DNA of 64,000 nucleotides from Endobugula sp047619205. GTDB lineage: Bacteria > Pseudomonadota > Gammaproteobacteria > Pseudomonadales > Cellvibrionaceae. The DNA lies in assembly GCA_047619205.1 (NCBI GenBank), contig JBLHJR010000004.1, forward strand, positions 11,254 to 75,253, read 5' to 3'. Shown in pieces: positions 53,364-63,700 of the stretch; the stretch's first letter is position 1, and the number at the start of each line of letters is the position of its first letter. Made by a program: the position numbers and the translations under genes. Under the pieces are notes generated by a model. It was not told the origin of the DNA and did not search any database. It was given only the letters and a program-made list of their open reading frames with translations.

Positions 53364-53588
53364 CTAACTAGGACTGTCGTCACAGTCACCGCCTTTACTG
53401 CCTTTGCTGCCTTTGTCGCAGCCTGTACTGCCTTTGCTGCCTTTGCTGCCTTTGCCAGCCATAGTCGCTATAGGATCGCCAAAATACTCTGAGCCGTCAA
53501 AGAGTCCTGAGGCTTCAGCAGTAACACTAGATGACTGAGCAAACATAATAGCTGCTATAACAAATAATAATGATAACGAATTTTTCAT
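53364..53588 (-). CDS. Small secreted Gly-Ser-Lys repeat protein, 74 aa
   Basis: The product has a clear signal peptide (KNSLSLLFVIAAIMFAQSSS, cleavage near TAEA) and a mature part of about 50 residues. The mature part ends in a tandem array GKGSKGSKGSTGCDKGSKGSKGGDCDDSPS-type tail with two cysteines and acidic last residues. I start at ATG 53588, where the signal peptide begins; the frame is open to 53681. A strong terminator follows, so it is a separate transcription unit. I do not recognise a family. The repeat suggests a flexible, cationic, surface or matrix-associated peptide, which is inference. Confidence 0.7.
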   Translation of the reverse strand: MKNSLSLLFVIAAIMFAQSSSVTAEASGLFDGSEYFGDPIATMAGKGSKGSKGSTGCDKGSKGSKGGDCDDSPS

Positions 53589-53797
53589 AACAATAACCAA
53601 CCCTGATTTAACAAAAACGCCAATAATCTTATCTTGTAATCTAGAATAGTACACAAGACAATATTCAACCCAATTATACAAAAAATAGGTCCAAATTAAT
53701 AGAAGTTACAAGAAAAAATACGCGAAAAATGTCTTGATTTTAAGAAACAAGGCACTTATGCTCTGAAATTATCTTATTCTAAACAACCCATATCACT

Positions 53798-54478
53798 ATG
53801 AAAGTCGGCCTGTCTGTATCGTCCATCTATTTAACGTTTAAAATCATTGTCGCCTTATTAGTTAGTGCGCATATTATTCAAATATCCATCTATCACCTCG
53901 ATTGGGCCGACTATATTAAATTCTTAGATTTAGACATAGAAAATAACCTTCCCTCCTTTTATTCCGCTATGGCCATTGAGCTCTGTGCAGTACTCTTATG
54001 CATCATTTACCTAGATAAAAAACAACAGCAGCTAAGGGAACGCTGGCACTGGCTTGGATTGGCCATTATTTTTGCCTTACTGGGGTTTGATGAAACTGCG
54101 CAGCTACACGAAGAAGTCAGTGACTATTTTACACTGCTAGTGGATGCCTCAGGTGTGCTCTATTATCCCTGGGTATTGCCCTATGGTATCGCAGTTGCCG
54201 TTGTTGGCCTTATTTACCTACCCTGGCTTAAGCGCTTACCTACCAACACACAATTACATTTTATCGTAGCGGGGATGATATTTATTGCGGGCGCCATTGT
54301 CATGGAAATGATAAGCGCCACTTATGCTGACACATACAACACCGATGATTGGCGCTACAGCCTTAGCTACACCATCGAAGAAACTCTCGAAATGACAGGC
54401 ATTATTCTATTTATACGCGCACTGCTACATTACATTGCTGCCACTATAGGTCATATTCACTTTAGCTTTACTCACTAA
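53798..54478 (+). CDS. Multi-spanning membrane protein of unknown function, 226 aa
   Basis: I do not recognise this protein. It has about six membrane segments, several carrying acidic or histidine residues at positions suited to metal or proton binding: FDETAQLHEEVSDY, GAIVMEMISATYAD and YTIEETLEMTGIILF. The ExxxEM and DETAQLHE words look conserved rather than random. It is followed 33 bases later by the membrane-fused spermidine-synthase-like gene on the same strand, so they may be one unit. Confidence 0.65.
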   Translation: MKVGLSVSSIYLTFKIIVALLVSAHIIQISIYHLDWADYIKFLDLDIENNLPSFYSAMAIELCAVLLCIIYLDKKQQQLRERWHWLGLAIIFALLGFDETAQLHEEVSDYFTLLVDASGVLYYPWVLPYGIAVAVVGLIYLPWLKRLPTNTQLHFIVAGMIFIAGAIVMEMISATYADTYNTDDWRYSLSYTIEETLEMTGIILFIRALLHYIAATIGHIHFSFTH

Positions 54479-54511
54479 TACAATCTACCACCCCAAAAAG
54501 TAACCCCACCC

Positions 54512-56572
54512 ATGTATGCATTTGCTGTAGCGATATTTACTAGTGCCTTTTTAGTCTTTCAACTGCAACCCATTATTGCCCGATTTATTCTACCTTGGTA
54601 TGGCGGCACACCGGCAGTGTGGACAACTTGTATGCTGTTTTTTCAAATAGGCCTTTTAGGGGGCTACGCCTACGCGCATGTATTGGCTCGTTATGTTCCC
54701 TTAAAAAAACAGGTATCGGTGCATCTTATTTTTATTGCCTTGTCATTTTTAACGCTGCCCATTACGCCTTCATTACTTGAGAGCAATCATCACCAGACAC
54801 TAGCTATTTTATTATTACTCTTCAGCACTGTTGGGCTACCCTTCATTTTATTATCAGCATCGGCACCGCTATTACAGCACTGGTTCTCTAAAGTACACCC
54901 CAACCAGAAAACCTTTCGCTTATACGCCTTATCGAATACGGGATCTTTACTAGCCCTAGTGAGCTATCCTTTTATTGTTGAGCCGCTGGTAAAACTCAGC
55001 CAACAAACCATTTATTGGTCACTCCTTTATGGCCTATTTTTCATTTTCTGTTTTTGCTCATCCTGGCCAATACTAAGGCAATCATTTGCTGAAGCAATCA
55101 ATACCGATAAGCATGAGCTTCACCCCCCCAGCTGGCCAACACGTCTACTATGGATGCTGCTAGCGGCTTGTGGCTCTATTGCATTACTCGCCATCACTAA
55201 TCAGATTAGCAAAGATGTGGCGGTGATTCCCTTTTTATGGGTGCTACCACTCAGCTTATACTTAATTAGCTTTATCATTTGCTTTGATCGTGATTCTTGG
55301 TATCGACGCATTATCTGGTTGCCTTTCTTGGCTATGACTATTGCTGCCCTACTCTATTTATTGAAGTACGATTATTATGGCGGCAGAGTATCACTAGCCT
55401 ATCAAGCCGTTATCTATTGTGCCGCCATGTTTGCTTGCTGTATGGTCTGCCACGGAGAAATGGTGCGTAAACGTCCCACCGAGAATCATCTAACTCTGTT
55501 CTATTTATATGTGGCATTAGGCGGGGCTTTAGGTGGCGTGTTTGTGAATGTCATAGCACCTTTACTATTCGATGGCTACTGGGAGCTACACCTAGTATTA
55601 CTGGCCGTTATGATCATCGCCAGTGCATGTTTACTCAATGAAAAACACCTCTTATCGCAGAGTCTTCGCATAGGCTTTAGTGCCGCCGCTACGACGGCGA
55701 TAGTAATCAGTGGATATTATTTGTGGGACCACAAAGTTTACCAAGAAGATGCCTCCATACTGAATATCCGCGACTTTTATGGCGTACTGCATGTATACGA
55801 TGAAAGTATAGGCAAGGAAGATCACTACCGCAGCCTTTATCATGGACGCACTCTCCATGGAGAGCAATGGTTACACGACTCCTTAAAAAATAAACCCAGC
55901 TCTTATTACGGCTATAATTCTGGCATTGGCCTAGCAATGACTCGTCATACTTCTCGATTAAGCTCAACTACATACACTACCCCACTCAAGGCGGCTATGA
56001 TTGGACTTGGAGCAGGGACTATGGCTGCCTATGGCGAGCCAGGCGATACGTTTTCTTTTTATGAAATTGATCCCAATATGGAGTATCTGGCTAAAAATTA
56101 CTTTTCCTACCTTGAGGATAGCAAAGCCAATAACACGGTCATTCTTGGCGATGGCAGACTATCCCTCGCAAAAGAGCTGCAAGATAGCGGCTCTCAGCAA
56201 CTAGATATACTCGCTCTTGATGCTTTTAGTGGCGACGCTATCCCTATGCATTTACTCACCAGTGAAGCCTCGGACATGTACTGGAAGCACTTAAAGGAAA
56301 ACGGTATCTTAGCTATTCATCTCACCAATCGTCATTTCGATTTAACCGATATCGCCAGACAACTCGCTCTACGAGCAGGTAAAAAGGCTATTTATATAGT
56401 GGCTTATGGTGACGAGTATAACAATACTAGCGAGTGGGTACTCATCACCAGTAATGTTGATTTCCTTAAGGATAAGCACGTTATCGAAAAACAGAGTGCA
56501 TGGGAACATTCTCTCAACCCTATTATTTGGACAGATGATTTCAGTAATTTATTCGACGTGGTCAACTGGTAA
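54512..56572 (+). CDS. Membrane-fused spermidine-synthase-like protein
   Basis: The 686-residue protein has an N-terminal membrane domain of about 10 to 12 segments (starting AVAIFTSAFLVFQLQPIIARFILPWYGGTPAVWTT) and a soluble C-terminal domain from about residue 420. The soluble part has a Rossmann-like methyltransferase or aminopropyltransferase core: AAMIGLGAGTMAAYGEPGDTFSFYEIDPNM, VILGDGRLSLA and ILALDAFSGDAIPMHLLTSEA. Such fused proteins are widespread in Proteobacteria. Whether they make spermidine is not established. It shares its strand and close spacing with the 226-aa protein gene before it. Confidence 0.85.
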   Translation: MYAFAVAIFTSAFLVFQLQPIIARFILPWYGGTPAVWTTCMLFFQIGLLGGYAYAHVLARYVPLKKQVSVHLIFIALSFLTLPITPSLLESNHHQTLAILLLLFSTVGLPFILLSASAPLLQHWFSKVHPNQKTFRLYALSNTGSLLALVSYPFIVEPLVKLSQQTIYWSLLYGLFFIFCFCSSWPILRQSFAEAINTDKHELHPPSWPTRLLWMLLAACGSIALLAITNQISKDVAVIPFLWVLPLSLYLISFIICFDRDSWYRRIIWLPFLAMTIAALLYLLKYDYYGGRVSLAYQAVIYCAAMFACCMVCHGEMVRKRPTENHLTLFYLYVALGGALGGVFVNVIAPLLFDGYWELHLVLLAVMIIASACLLNEKHLLSQSLRIGFSAAATTAIVISGYYLWDHKVYQEDASILNIRDFYGVLHVYDESIGKEDHYRSLYHGRTLHGEQWLHDSLKNKPSSYYGYNSGIGLAMTRHTSRLSSTTYTTPLKAAMIGLGAGTMAAYGEPGDTFSFYEIDPNMEYLAKNYFSYLEDSKANNTVILGDGRLSLAKELQDSGSQQLDILALDAFSGDAIPMHLLTSEASDMYWKHLKENGILAIHLTNRHFDLTDIARQLALRAGKKAIYIVAYGDEYNNTSEWVLITSNVDFLKDKHVIEKQSAWEHSLNPIIWTDDFSNLFDVVNW

Positions 56573-56602
56573 AGTGAAAAAACTACTGTAGTTTCACCCC
56601 AT

Positions 56603-56641
56603 AAAAAAAGGCACATATTTCTATGTGCCTTTTTATTTTTT
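56603..56641. terminator. Bidirectional rho-independent terminator
   Basis: The perfect stem GGCACATA/TATGTGCC with loop TTTC is flanked by A-runs on the left and T-runs on the right. It lies between the convergent spermidine-synthase-like gene and TRAP permease gene, and can serve both. Confidence 0.92.
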
Positions 56642-56653
56642 TTGGCTGATTAA

Positions 56654-59248
56654 TTAACTAGATATCACCACTTCTTTCTCTCTAATTTTTTGTCTCCAGC
56701 CAACTAACAGCAGTAATATTATCGCAGGAATATAAATTAACTCCTTCGCAGGACGAAGCGTTTTTTCACGAATAGACTCAATGACAAAATCAAAATCTAC
56801 ATCCGCTTTTTCTGCGGCACTGCCAAACACCACTCGATCCACAACCCATAGACCGTCTTGCTGTTTCAATACTAAGCCCATCGACTCTAAACGATCCACA
56901 GCCGTAGTTTGATCTGTAGTTAACTGCAAGCTAACGGTTTTATTAATCTCATCGCCATCAAAAGAAATGCCGCCGACGTTAAATTCGATAAAATCACCTC
57001 GCTGCATTGACTCTACAGATTTAACTAATTCGGTTGAAGGTATATTTTGTGTTGGCGGGTAGAAATCATCCCAAAAGAAACCTGGGCGAAACAATACAAA
57101 CGCCACTAATAATAAAGCGATTGTTTCCCACCATCTTGTTTTCACAAACCAGAAACCTTGAGTAGCGGCAGAAAAGACTAAAATTGCCGTTGTTGCACTA
57201 ATAATAGTCAGTAATAACTGCCAAATACTATCGATCCCAATTAATAATAATTGCGTATTAAAGATGAACATAAAGGGCAAAATAGCCGTACGAATATCGT
57301 AGGCAAAGCCCTGTATGCCGGTTTTAATCGGATCATCCCCAGAAATTGCCGCCGCCGCAAAAGCGGCTAAGCCCACTGGCGGCGTATCATCGGCCAGAAT
57401 ACCAAAATAAAACACAAACATGTGTACCGCAATCAAAGGCACAATAAGACCATTTTCTGCACCCAGACTCACGATCACTGGTGCCATTAAAGTAGACACT
57501 ACAATATAGTTTGCTGTAGTTGGCAGCCCCATACCCAAGACAATACAAATGATAGCTGTAAACACGAGTATCAGCAGTAAATGGCCGCCAGCGATGAATT
57601 CAACAAACTCAGTCATCATTTGTCCGAGGCCTGTCAAGGTGACCGTTCCAACGACAACACCCGCTGTGGCGGTCGCGATACCAATACCGACCATATTGCG
57701 CGCACCATTAATCAATCCGCTAACAAAATCATCCCACCCTGCACGGCATTGTTCGACCCAATTTATTTCGCTGCGAAACCATGCTTTTAATGGCCGGTGA
57801 GTTAACACCACTACAATTAAGAAAATAACCGCGTAAAAAGCCGATTGCTGCGGAGAATAATGTTTCACTGCCAAAGCCCACAATAGCACTACGATGGGCA
57901 TGGAAAAGTATAGACCCGACATAACCGTAGGCCGCGTTTCAGGTAAATGATCCAGTTCGATACTATCATCATCTGAACCCAGATCAGGATAAGCCGCAGC
58001 CAGTTTAACCAGCCAAACATAAGCGCCGACAGCGGTTGCAAACATCGCTATATACGCCTTGCCGCCAAACAACGATTCGAGGAAGTTAGAACCAAAATAC
58101 ACCACAGCAGCCAACACCAACATAATGACGATATTACTCACCCAGACCAACATTCGCTGAGCCATAGTGGGCTTGTGCAAACGCTCAATGCCTTGCATAT
58201 TTAATTTTAACGCTTCGAGGTGAACAATATAAACTAAGGCGATATAAGAAATAATCGAGGGTAAAATAGCATGCTTAACGACTTCCAAATAAGAAATACC
58301 CACATACTCTACCATCAAAAAGGCGGCTGCTCCCATGATAGGTGGTGTCAGCTGGCCATTGGTTGACGCTGCGACTTCAATCGCCCCGGCTTTAGTTCCA
58401 GGAAAGCCCACCCGCTTCATCAAGGGAATGGTAAACGTCCCCGTAGTCACTACATTCGCAATGGAAGACCCAGAGATCATGCCACTTAAACCAGAAGCCA
58501 CTACTGCGGCCTTAGCGGGTCCACCACGCATATGACCCAATAATGAAAATGACACTTTAATTAAATAGTTACCTGCACCCGCTTTATCTAGCAGCGCTCC
58601 AAGCAACACGAATAAGAAAACAAACGCCGTCGAGACGCCTAACGCAACACCAAATACACCTTCTGTGGTTAACCACTGATGTGATGCTACTTTATTTAAG
58701 CTCGCACCTTTGTGCGCAATAACGTCGGGCATATGCTGCCCACCAAAGGTGAACACTAAAAAAACTATACAGACTATCACTAAGGGTAAACCTAAGGAGC
58801 GTCGTGTCGCCTCAAGTAATAACAACAGACCGGTCATCGCAATAACAACATCGGTGGTGGTAGGCAGGCCTACACGTTCAACCAATGCATCGCGGTTCAA
58901 CAATAAATACATCGTAGTACAGGCCGCTAGGGCACCAATAACAAGGTCAACAACACGCATTTCTCGAGTGCCATTTTTTTTAGAAAAGGGAAATAGAGAA
59001 AATGCTAAAAACAGCGCAAATGATAAGTGGATAAACTTAGCTTGATCCTCATTAAATACACCGAAATTAAAGACGAACGGTAATGGTGAGGCATACCATA
59101 ATTGAAATACTGACCAAATGACTAATACCGCAACAACGAGCTTACCCATCGGACCTTTAAGGTCGCGGCTACCCATTTCGACAACAAGGAACTCTTCTGC
59201 GCTAGAAACGCTATTCTTATTTTCTACTATTGACATGATTTTCTCCAA
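56654..59248 (-). CDS. TRAP transporter fused permease (4TM-12TM subunits, DUF3394 tail)
   Basis: This 864-residue inner-membrane protein fuses the small (DctQ-like) and large (DctM-like) permease subunits of a tripartite ATP-independent transporter, the form that pairs with TAXI binding proteins. The large subunit shows GGPAKAAVVASGLSGMISGSSIANVVTTGTFTIPLMKRVGF, ASTNGQLTPPIMGAAAFLMVEY, LGMGLPTTANYIVVSTLMAPV and FYFGILADDTPPVGLAAFAAAAISG. A C-terminal DUF3394-type domain is present from about residue 700. It uses an ion gradient for uptake. The binding-protein gene is directly upstream. Confidence 0.93.
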   Translation of the reverse strand: MEKIMSIVENKNSVSSAEEFLVVEMGSRDLKGPMGKLVVAVLVIWSVFQLWYASPLPFVFNFGVFNEDQAKFIHLSFALFLAFSLFPFSKKNGTREMRVVDLVIGALAACTTMYLLLNRDALVERVGLPTTTDVVIAMTGLLLLLEATRRSLGLPLVIVCIVFLVFTFGGQHMPDVIAHKGASLNKVASHQWLTTEGVFGVALGVSTAFVFLFVLLGALLDKAGAGNYLIKVSFSLLGHMRGGPAKAAVVASGLSGMISGSSIANVVTTGTFTIPLMKRVGFPGTKAGAIEVAASTNGQLTPPIMGAAAFLMVEYVGISYLEVVKHAILPSIISYIALVYIVHLEALKLNMQGIERLHKPTMAQRMLVWVSNIVIMLVLAAVVYFGSNFLESLFGGKAYIAMFATAVGAYVWLVKLAAAYPDLGSDDDSIELDHLPETRPTVMSGLYFSMPIVVLLWALAVKHYSPQQSAFYAVIFLIVVVLTHRPLKAWFRSEINWVEQCRAGWDDFVSGLINGARNMVGIGIATATAGVVVGTVTLTGLGQMMTEFVEFIAGGHLLLILVFTAIICIVLGMGLPTTANYIVVSTLMAPVIVSLGAENGLIVPLIAVHMFVFYFGILADDTPPVGLAAFAAAAISGDDPIKTGIQGFAYDIRTAILPFMFIFNTQLLLIGIDSIWQLLLTIISATTAILVFSAATQGFWFVKTRWWETIALLLVAFVLFRPGFFWDDFYPPTQNIPSTELVKSVESMQRGDFIEFNVGGISFDGDEINKTVSLQLTTDQTTAVDRLESMGLVLKQQDGLWVVDRVVFGSAAEKADVDFDFVIESIREKTLRPAKELIYIPAIILLLLVGWRQKIREKEVVISS

Positions 59249-59264
59249 GCCGTTTTTGCATTTT

Positions 59265-59304
59265 ATAAAAAAACAAGCCAGCGTATTGCTACGCTGGCTT
59301 TTTT
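59265..59304. terminator. Hairpin between the TAXI binding-protein and permease genes
   Basis: A perfect 11-base stem (AAGCCAGCGTA/TACGCTGGCTT, loop TTGC) is followed on the minus strand by TTGTTTTTTT and on the plus strand by TTTT. As it lies between two genes of one operon it is probably a partial terminator that lowers permease expression relative to the binding protein. Confidence 0.85.
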
Positions 59305-59324
59305 AAACATCACAAGGCTGAAAT

Positions 59325-60311
59325 TTACAATAAACCTGCTTCTTTATAATACTTAATAGCACCAGGGTGTAATGGCGCAGAAAGGCTATCTGAAATCATT
59401 TGTTCTTTTTTCAGGTTAGCAAATGCAGGGTGAAACTTAGTGAAGTTTTCAAAGTTTTCAAACACTGATTTCACTACATTATAGATAACATCATCTGGCA
59501 CAGCGGCTGATGAAACAAAGGTTGCACCTACACCAAAAGTTTCAGTATCGTTTGCGTTACCTGAATACATACCTGCTGGAACAATAGCTTTACGGTAAAA
59601 ACTATTATCCGCAATTAACTTATCCACTGCTTTACCCGTTACTTTAACTAACACGCTATCACATGAAGTCGTTGCTTCTTTAATAGAACCACTAGGATGC
59701 CCAACAACATAGACCATTGCGTCAATTTTGTTATCACATAAAGCTTTAGACTGCTCAGAAGCTTTTAATTCAGATGCCAAGCTAAAATCTTTAACTGTCC
59801 AACCCATAGCTTCTAGCAATACTTCCGTAGTACCGCGCTGACCTGAACCTGGGTTACCTATATTGACACGTTTGCCTTTTAAGTCTGCAAACGTCTTAAT
59901 TCCAGCATCCGCTCGAGCGACAACAGTAAAGGGTTCTGCATGCACAGAAAAAACAGCACGTAAATCTTTAAACGCACCTGCGTCTTTAAATTTACTAGTA
60001 CCGTTATAAGCATGATACTGCCAATCAGATTGTGCAACACCCATATCCAACTCGCCAGCACGAATGGTGTTAATGTTATAGACTGAACCACCGGTACTTT
60101 CTACAGAACAGCGAACGCCATGCCCTTTGCGCTTGTCAGTATCTTTGCGGTTTTGATTAACTAGACGACAAATAGCGCCTCCAGTAGGATAATAAACACC
60201 CGTCACACCACCCGTTCCGATAGTCACATATTGAGTTTCGGGCGCTGCTTGAGCACCTACTGAAAGAAAACCAGCCATAGAAATAGCAGCTATCAAATTA
60301 AAAGGTTTCAT
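59325..60311 (-). CDS. TAXI-family TRAP transporter solute-binding protein
   Basis: This 328-residue periplasmic protein has a signal peptide (FNLIAAISMAGFLSVGAQA) and the TAXI signatures TIGTGGVTGVYYPTGGAICRLVN, VESTGGSVYNINTIRAGELDMGVAQSDWQYHAYNG, GKRVNIGNPGSGQRGTTEVLLEAMGW and MVYVVGHPSGSIKEAT. It captures a substrate, often a carboxylate such as glutamate or 2-oxoglutarate in known cases, and passes it to the fused permease encoded downstream. The substrate here is unknown. The divergent neighbour is NAD-glutamate dehydrogenase, which makes a glutamate-related substrate worth testing. Confidence 0.92.
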   Translation of the reverse strand: MKPFNLIAAISMAGFLSVGAQAAPETQYVTIGTGGVTGVYYPTGGAICRLVNQNRKDTDKRKGHGVRCSVESTGGSVYNINTIRAGELDMGVAQSDWQYHAYNGTSKFKDAGAFKDLRAVFSVHAEPFTVVARADAGIKTFADLKGKRVNIGNPGSGQRGTTEVLLEAMGWTVKDFSLASELKASEQSKALCDNKIDAMVYVVGHPSGSIKEATTSCDSVLVKVTGKAVDKLIADNSFYRKAIVPAGMYSGNANDTETFGVGATFVSSAAVPDDVIYNVVKSVFENFENFTKFHPAFANLKKEQMISDSLSAPLHPGAIKYYKEAGLL

Positions 60312-60770
60312 TGTTAATTCCTCACGATTTACATTATTGTATAAGTTTTATTTTTATCGAATTATTATCTAAACACTCATGCAAAAAGACTACATGCACG
60401 AGCAAATAAATACCGACTAAGTAAAACATACTCCGATTTAACGCTTAAAACAAGGCGAAAAAAATCACAACATTGAAAAACAAGAAAAATAATTCTTTTA
60501 AAAAAATGAATACATATAACCTTGATTATAATTAATAACCTAAGTTATATTCGTTACTATTGATTTCATAAAAGCATCATTCTAAAACATAAAAGTCACT
60601 TAAAACTTCATTCTTAAGAACAAAAGACACAGACAAAGAAATGGCATAGCTATTGCTAGCATTTATACTAATACATAAATAATAATAATTATCTTTTTTT
60701 ACGCATAATGCACTACAATTTACCTTAATAAACTTTCACACACGTCAGCACTCAATACCAAGAGGAATCA
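60312..60770. promoter_or_regulatory. Divergent intergenic region, TAXI binding protein / glutamate dehydrogenase
   Basis: About 460 bases of AT-rich DNA must carry the promoters of both divergent units. A loose inverted repeat (ATAACCTTGATTATAATT against AACCTAAGTTAT) lies near 60518-60552 and could be an operator. I see no gene and no member of the repeat families. A ribosome site AGAGGA lies five bases before the dehydrogenase ATG. Confidence 0.45.
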
Positions 60771-63700
60771 ATGACCATCCAAACGCCTACCAAACCCAAG
60801 GTGAGAATTAACGAAGCCGCCGCAGAAATTAGCCAGCGTATCCCTAAAAAAGATAAACCCCTATTTTCGACACTGGTTAGCAGTTTCTTTAAGCATATTG
60901 ATAATGAAGATATCGCTCGACATACCAACGAAGATTTACAAGGCCTAATAACGACCCTGTATCGGAGAATACAGAGCACTCCCAATGAAAAGGCTATTGT
61001 ATTCAACCCGAATGTAGAAGAACATGGCTGGCAAAGCCCGCATACCATCATCCTATTGCACCACTCCAACGTCCGTTACCTGATTGATTCGATCAGAAAC
61101 ACACTAAACAGACAAGATATTAAAATACACAACCTATTTCATGCCTATTTATCCGTAGAGCGCCTTGAGAATGGGTCGATTAAACATTTAGCCGGTGATT
61201 CCGCCTCTATTAATGAAATGCTGCTATATATAGAGATCGACCACCACTCCAACACCAACAACCTAAAAGACATGCGTAACCTCATCAATCAAACTATTGA
61301 TGACACTGAAACCGTTGCTCAAGACTACCTAGCCATGTCGGCTATCGTTAACACTCTATCGACTACTTTAGATAAAACCCCCAAACAAGTGTCTCCAGAA
61401 TCACTACAAGAGTGCAAAGCATTTTTACATTGGATGAATGACGGCCACTTTACCTTCCTAGCCTATGATGAATACTCCGTTGACAAAGAAGGCACCAAGC
61501 CTATAAAAAACACCGAACTGGGTTTATTTCGCCAATACGGCCAGCCTAAAGCCCAACGCTTTGAGAAAATGACCCAAGATCAGCTCGAGGTCGCTAAAAC
61601 TCACGAACCCATTATTTTTGCAAAATCTGGGCATATTTCTTCTGTGCATAGATCATCCTACTCCGACTACATTGTCATCAAGAAATTTGACAACACAGGT
61701 AATGTCATTGGTGGCCATCGCTTTATGGGGCTCTATAAACATACGGTTTATACCAACAGCGCCCATGACATCCCCGTCGTCAGACAAAAAATTCGCTCCA
61801 TACTGGATGCCTCTACCATTGCCGCTGATACTTACGACTATTTTGAACTATCTCACATTCTGAATACCTTTCCAAAAGATGAGTTATTCCTAGCGACCAA
61901 TGACTACTTGCTAAACGCTGGCCGCAGCGTACTTTTTATGCGCGAACGGGCAAAAATAAAATTATTTTTACGCGAAAGTATTGACGGGAAATTTATCAGC
62001 GCAATTATCTATGCGCCAAGAAACATTCTTACCTCAAAACTCCAAGAACAAATATATGCTGTGCTAGCGGATTATATTCACAGTGAAAGTTCAACAAGTA
62101 GCAACTATCTTAGTGAGTCATCGCTGGCACGATGCCGCTTTGTCTTCCGACTTAAGACATCATTAGAAAGCTCACTTGACGAAAAAGAAATTGAAGGAAA
62201 AATCATAGAGCTTGCTAGAGATTGGAATGAAGATTTACAATCTGCACTCAATGACTCTCTAGGTGAAGAACGTGGAATATCGTTATACCGAAAATATCAA
62301 CACGCCTTTCCCATTAGTTACACTGAAGAAAACAACCCTAGAATTGCCGTTGCGGACATTAATCGCATACAAACACTATCTAAGGGTGACAGTACCTTAA
62401 CACTCAGCTTTTATCGTTCCATAACACCAAAAGAAAATGAATTAAAGATAAAAATTTATCACCAAGGAACACAACTTTCTCTTTCAGATATGATTCCTGT
62501 ATTAGAAAATTTTGGCCTTAAAGTCCTTGAAGAACTACCCTATGAAATAGAGCAAGAACAGGATACATTTTGGATTCATACGTTCACTGTTGAATTCCCA
62601 TTCAACCCCGACTTGGATGCGAGTGAATATAAAGAAAACTTATCTGATGCCTTCACCGCTATATGGCAGAAAAAAGCAGATGACGACACCTTTAACGAGT
62701 TAGTGTTAAAAGCAGGTGCCACATGGCGTCAAGTGAGTATGTTACGTGCATACTCGCGCTACATGAAGCAAATTAAGATAGGCTTTAGCCAGCGATATAT
62801 TGCCACGTCTCTTATTAATCACACCAGTATCGCAAAAAAAATTATCGCTTTATTTGACTGCCGATTTAATCCTGGGAAGAATCGTTCAGAGAAAACGGCT
62901 CAACGTATCGCCGAACAACTAGAAGGCCAATTTGATCAAGTTGAGAGCCTTAGTGAAGACAAAATTTTAAGACAATACATTGAACTGATTCAGGCAACAT
63001 TACGCACCAACTTCTTCCAAAAAGGACTTAATAACAGCCCGTACAAAGAATATCTTAGCTTCAAGCTAAATCCAGGCTTAATTAAAGCTATCCCGCTCCC
63101 TCGCCCGTTATTTGAAATATTCGTATACTCACCTAGGGTTGAAGGTGTGCATTTACGCGGCGGTAAAGTTGCGCGTGGGGGCTTGCGCTGGTCAGATAGA
63201 AGTGAAGACTTTAGAACCGAAGTGTTAGGACTGGTTAAAGCACAGCAAGTGAAGAACGCAGTGATCGTTCCTGTGGGCGCGAAGGGAGGATTTATTGCCA
63301 AGCAATTACCCTCACCAGCCGATAGGAATGCATTTTTGGCTGAAGGCATTGCCTGCTATAAACTCTTTATTCGTGGCTTACTAGACTTAACCGATAATCT
63401 TAACGGTAGCGAAGTTATCCCTCCAAAAGACTTAGTTCGCTATGACGACGATGACACTTACCTAGTGGTAGCTGCCGATAAAGGCACGGCTACATTTTCT
63501 GATATTGCCAATGAAATTTCTGCCGAATACCATCACTGGTTAGGCGACGCTTTCGCCTCTGGCGGCAGCAACGGCTATGATCACAAGAAAATGGGCATTA
63601 CTGCTCGCGGCGCATGGGTTAGCGTGCAACGTCACTTCCGTGAGAAAGGTATCAACATCCAAGAACAGCCCTTCACGGTAATTGGTATTGGCGATATGTC

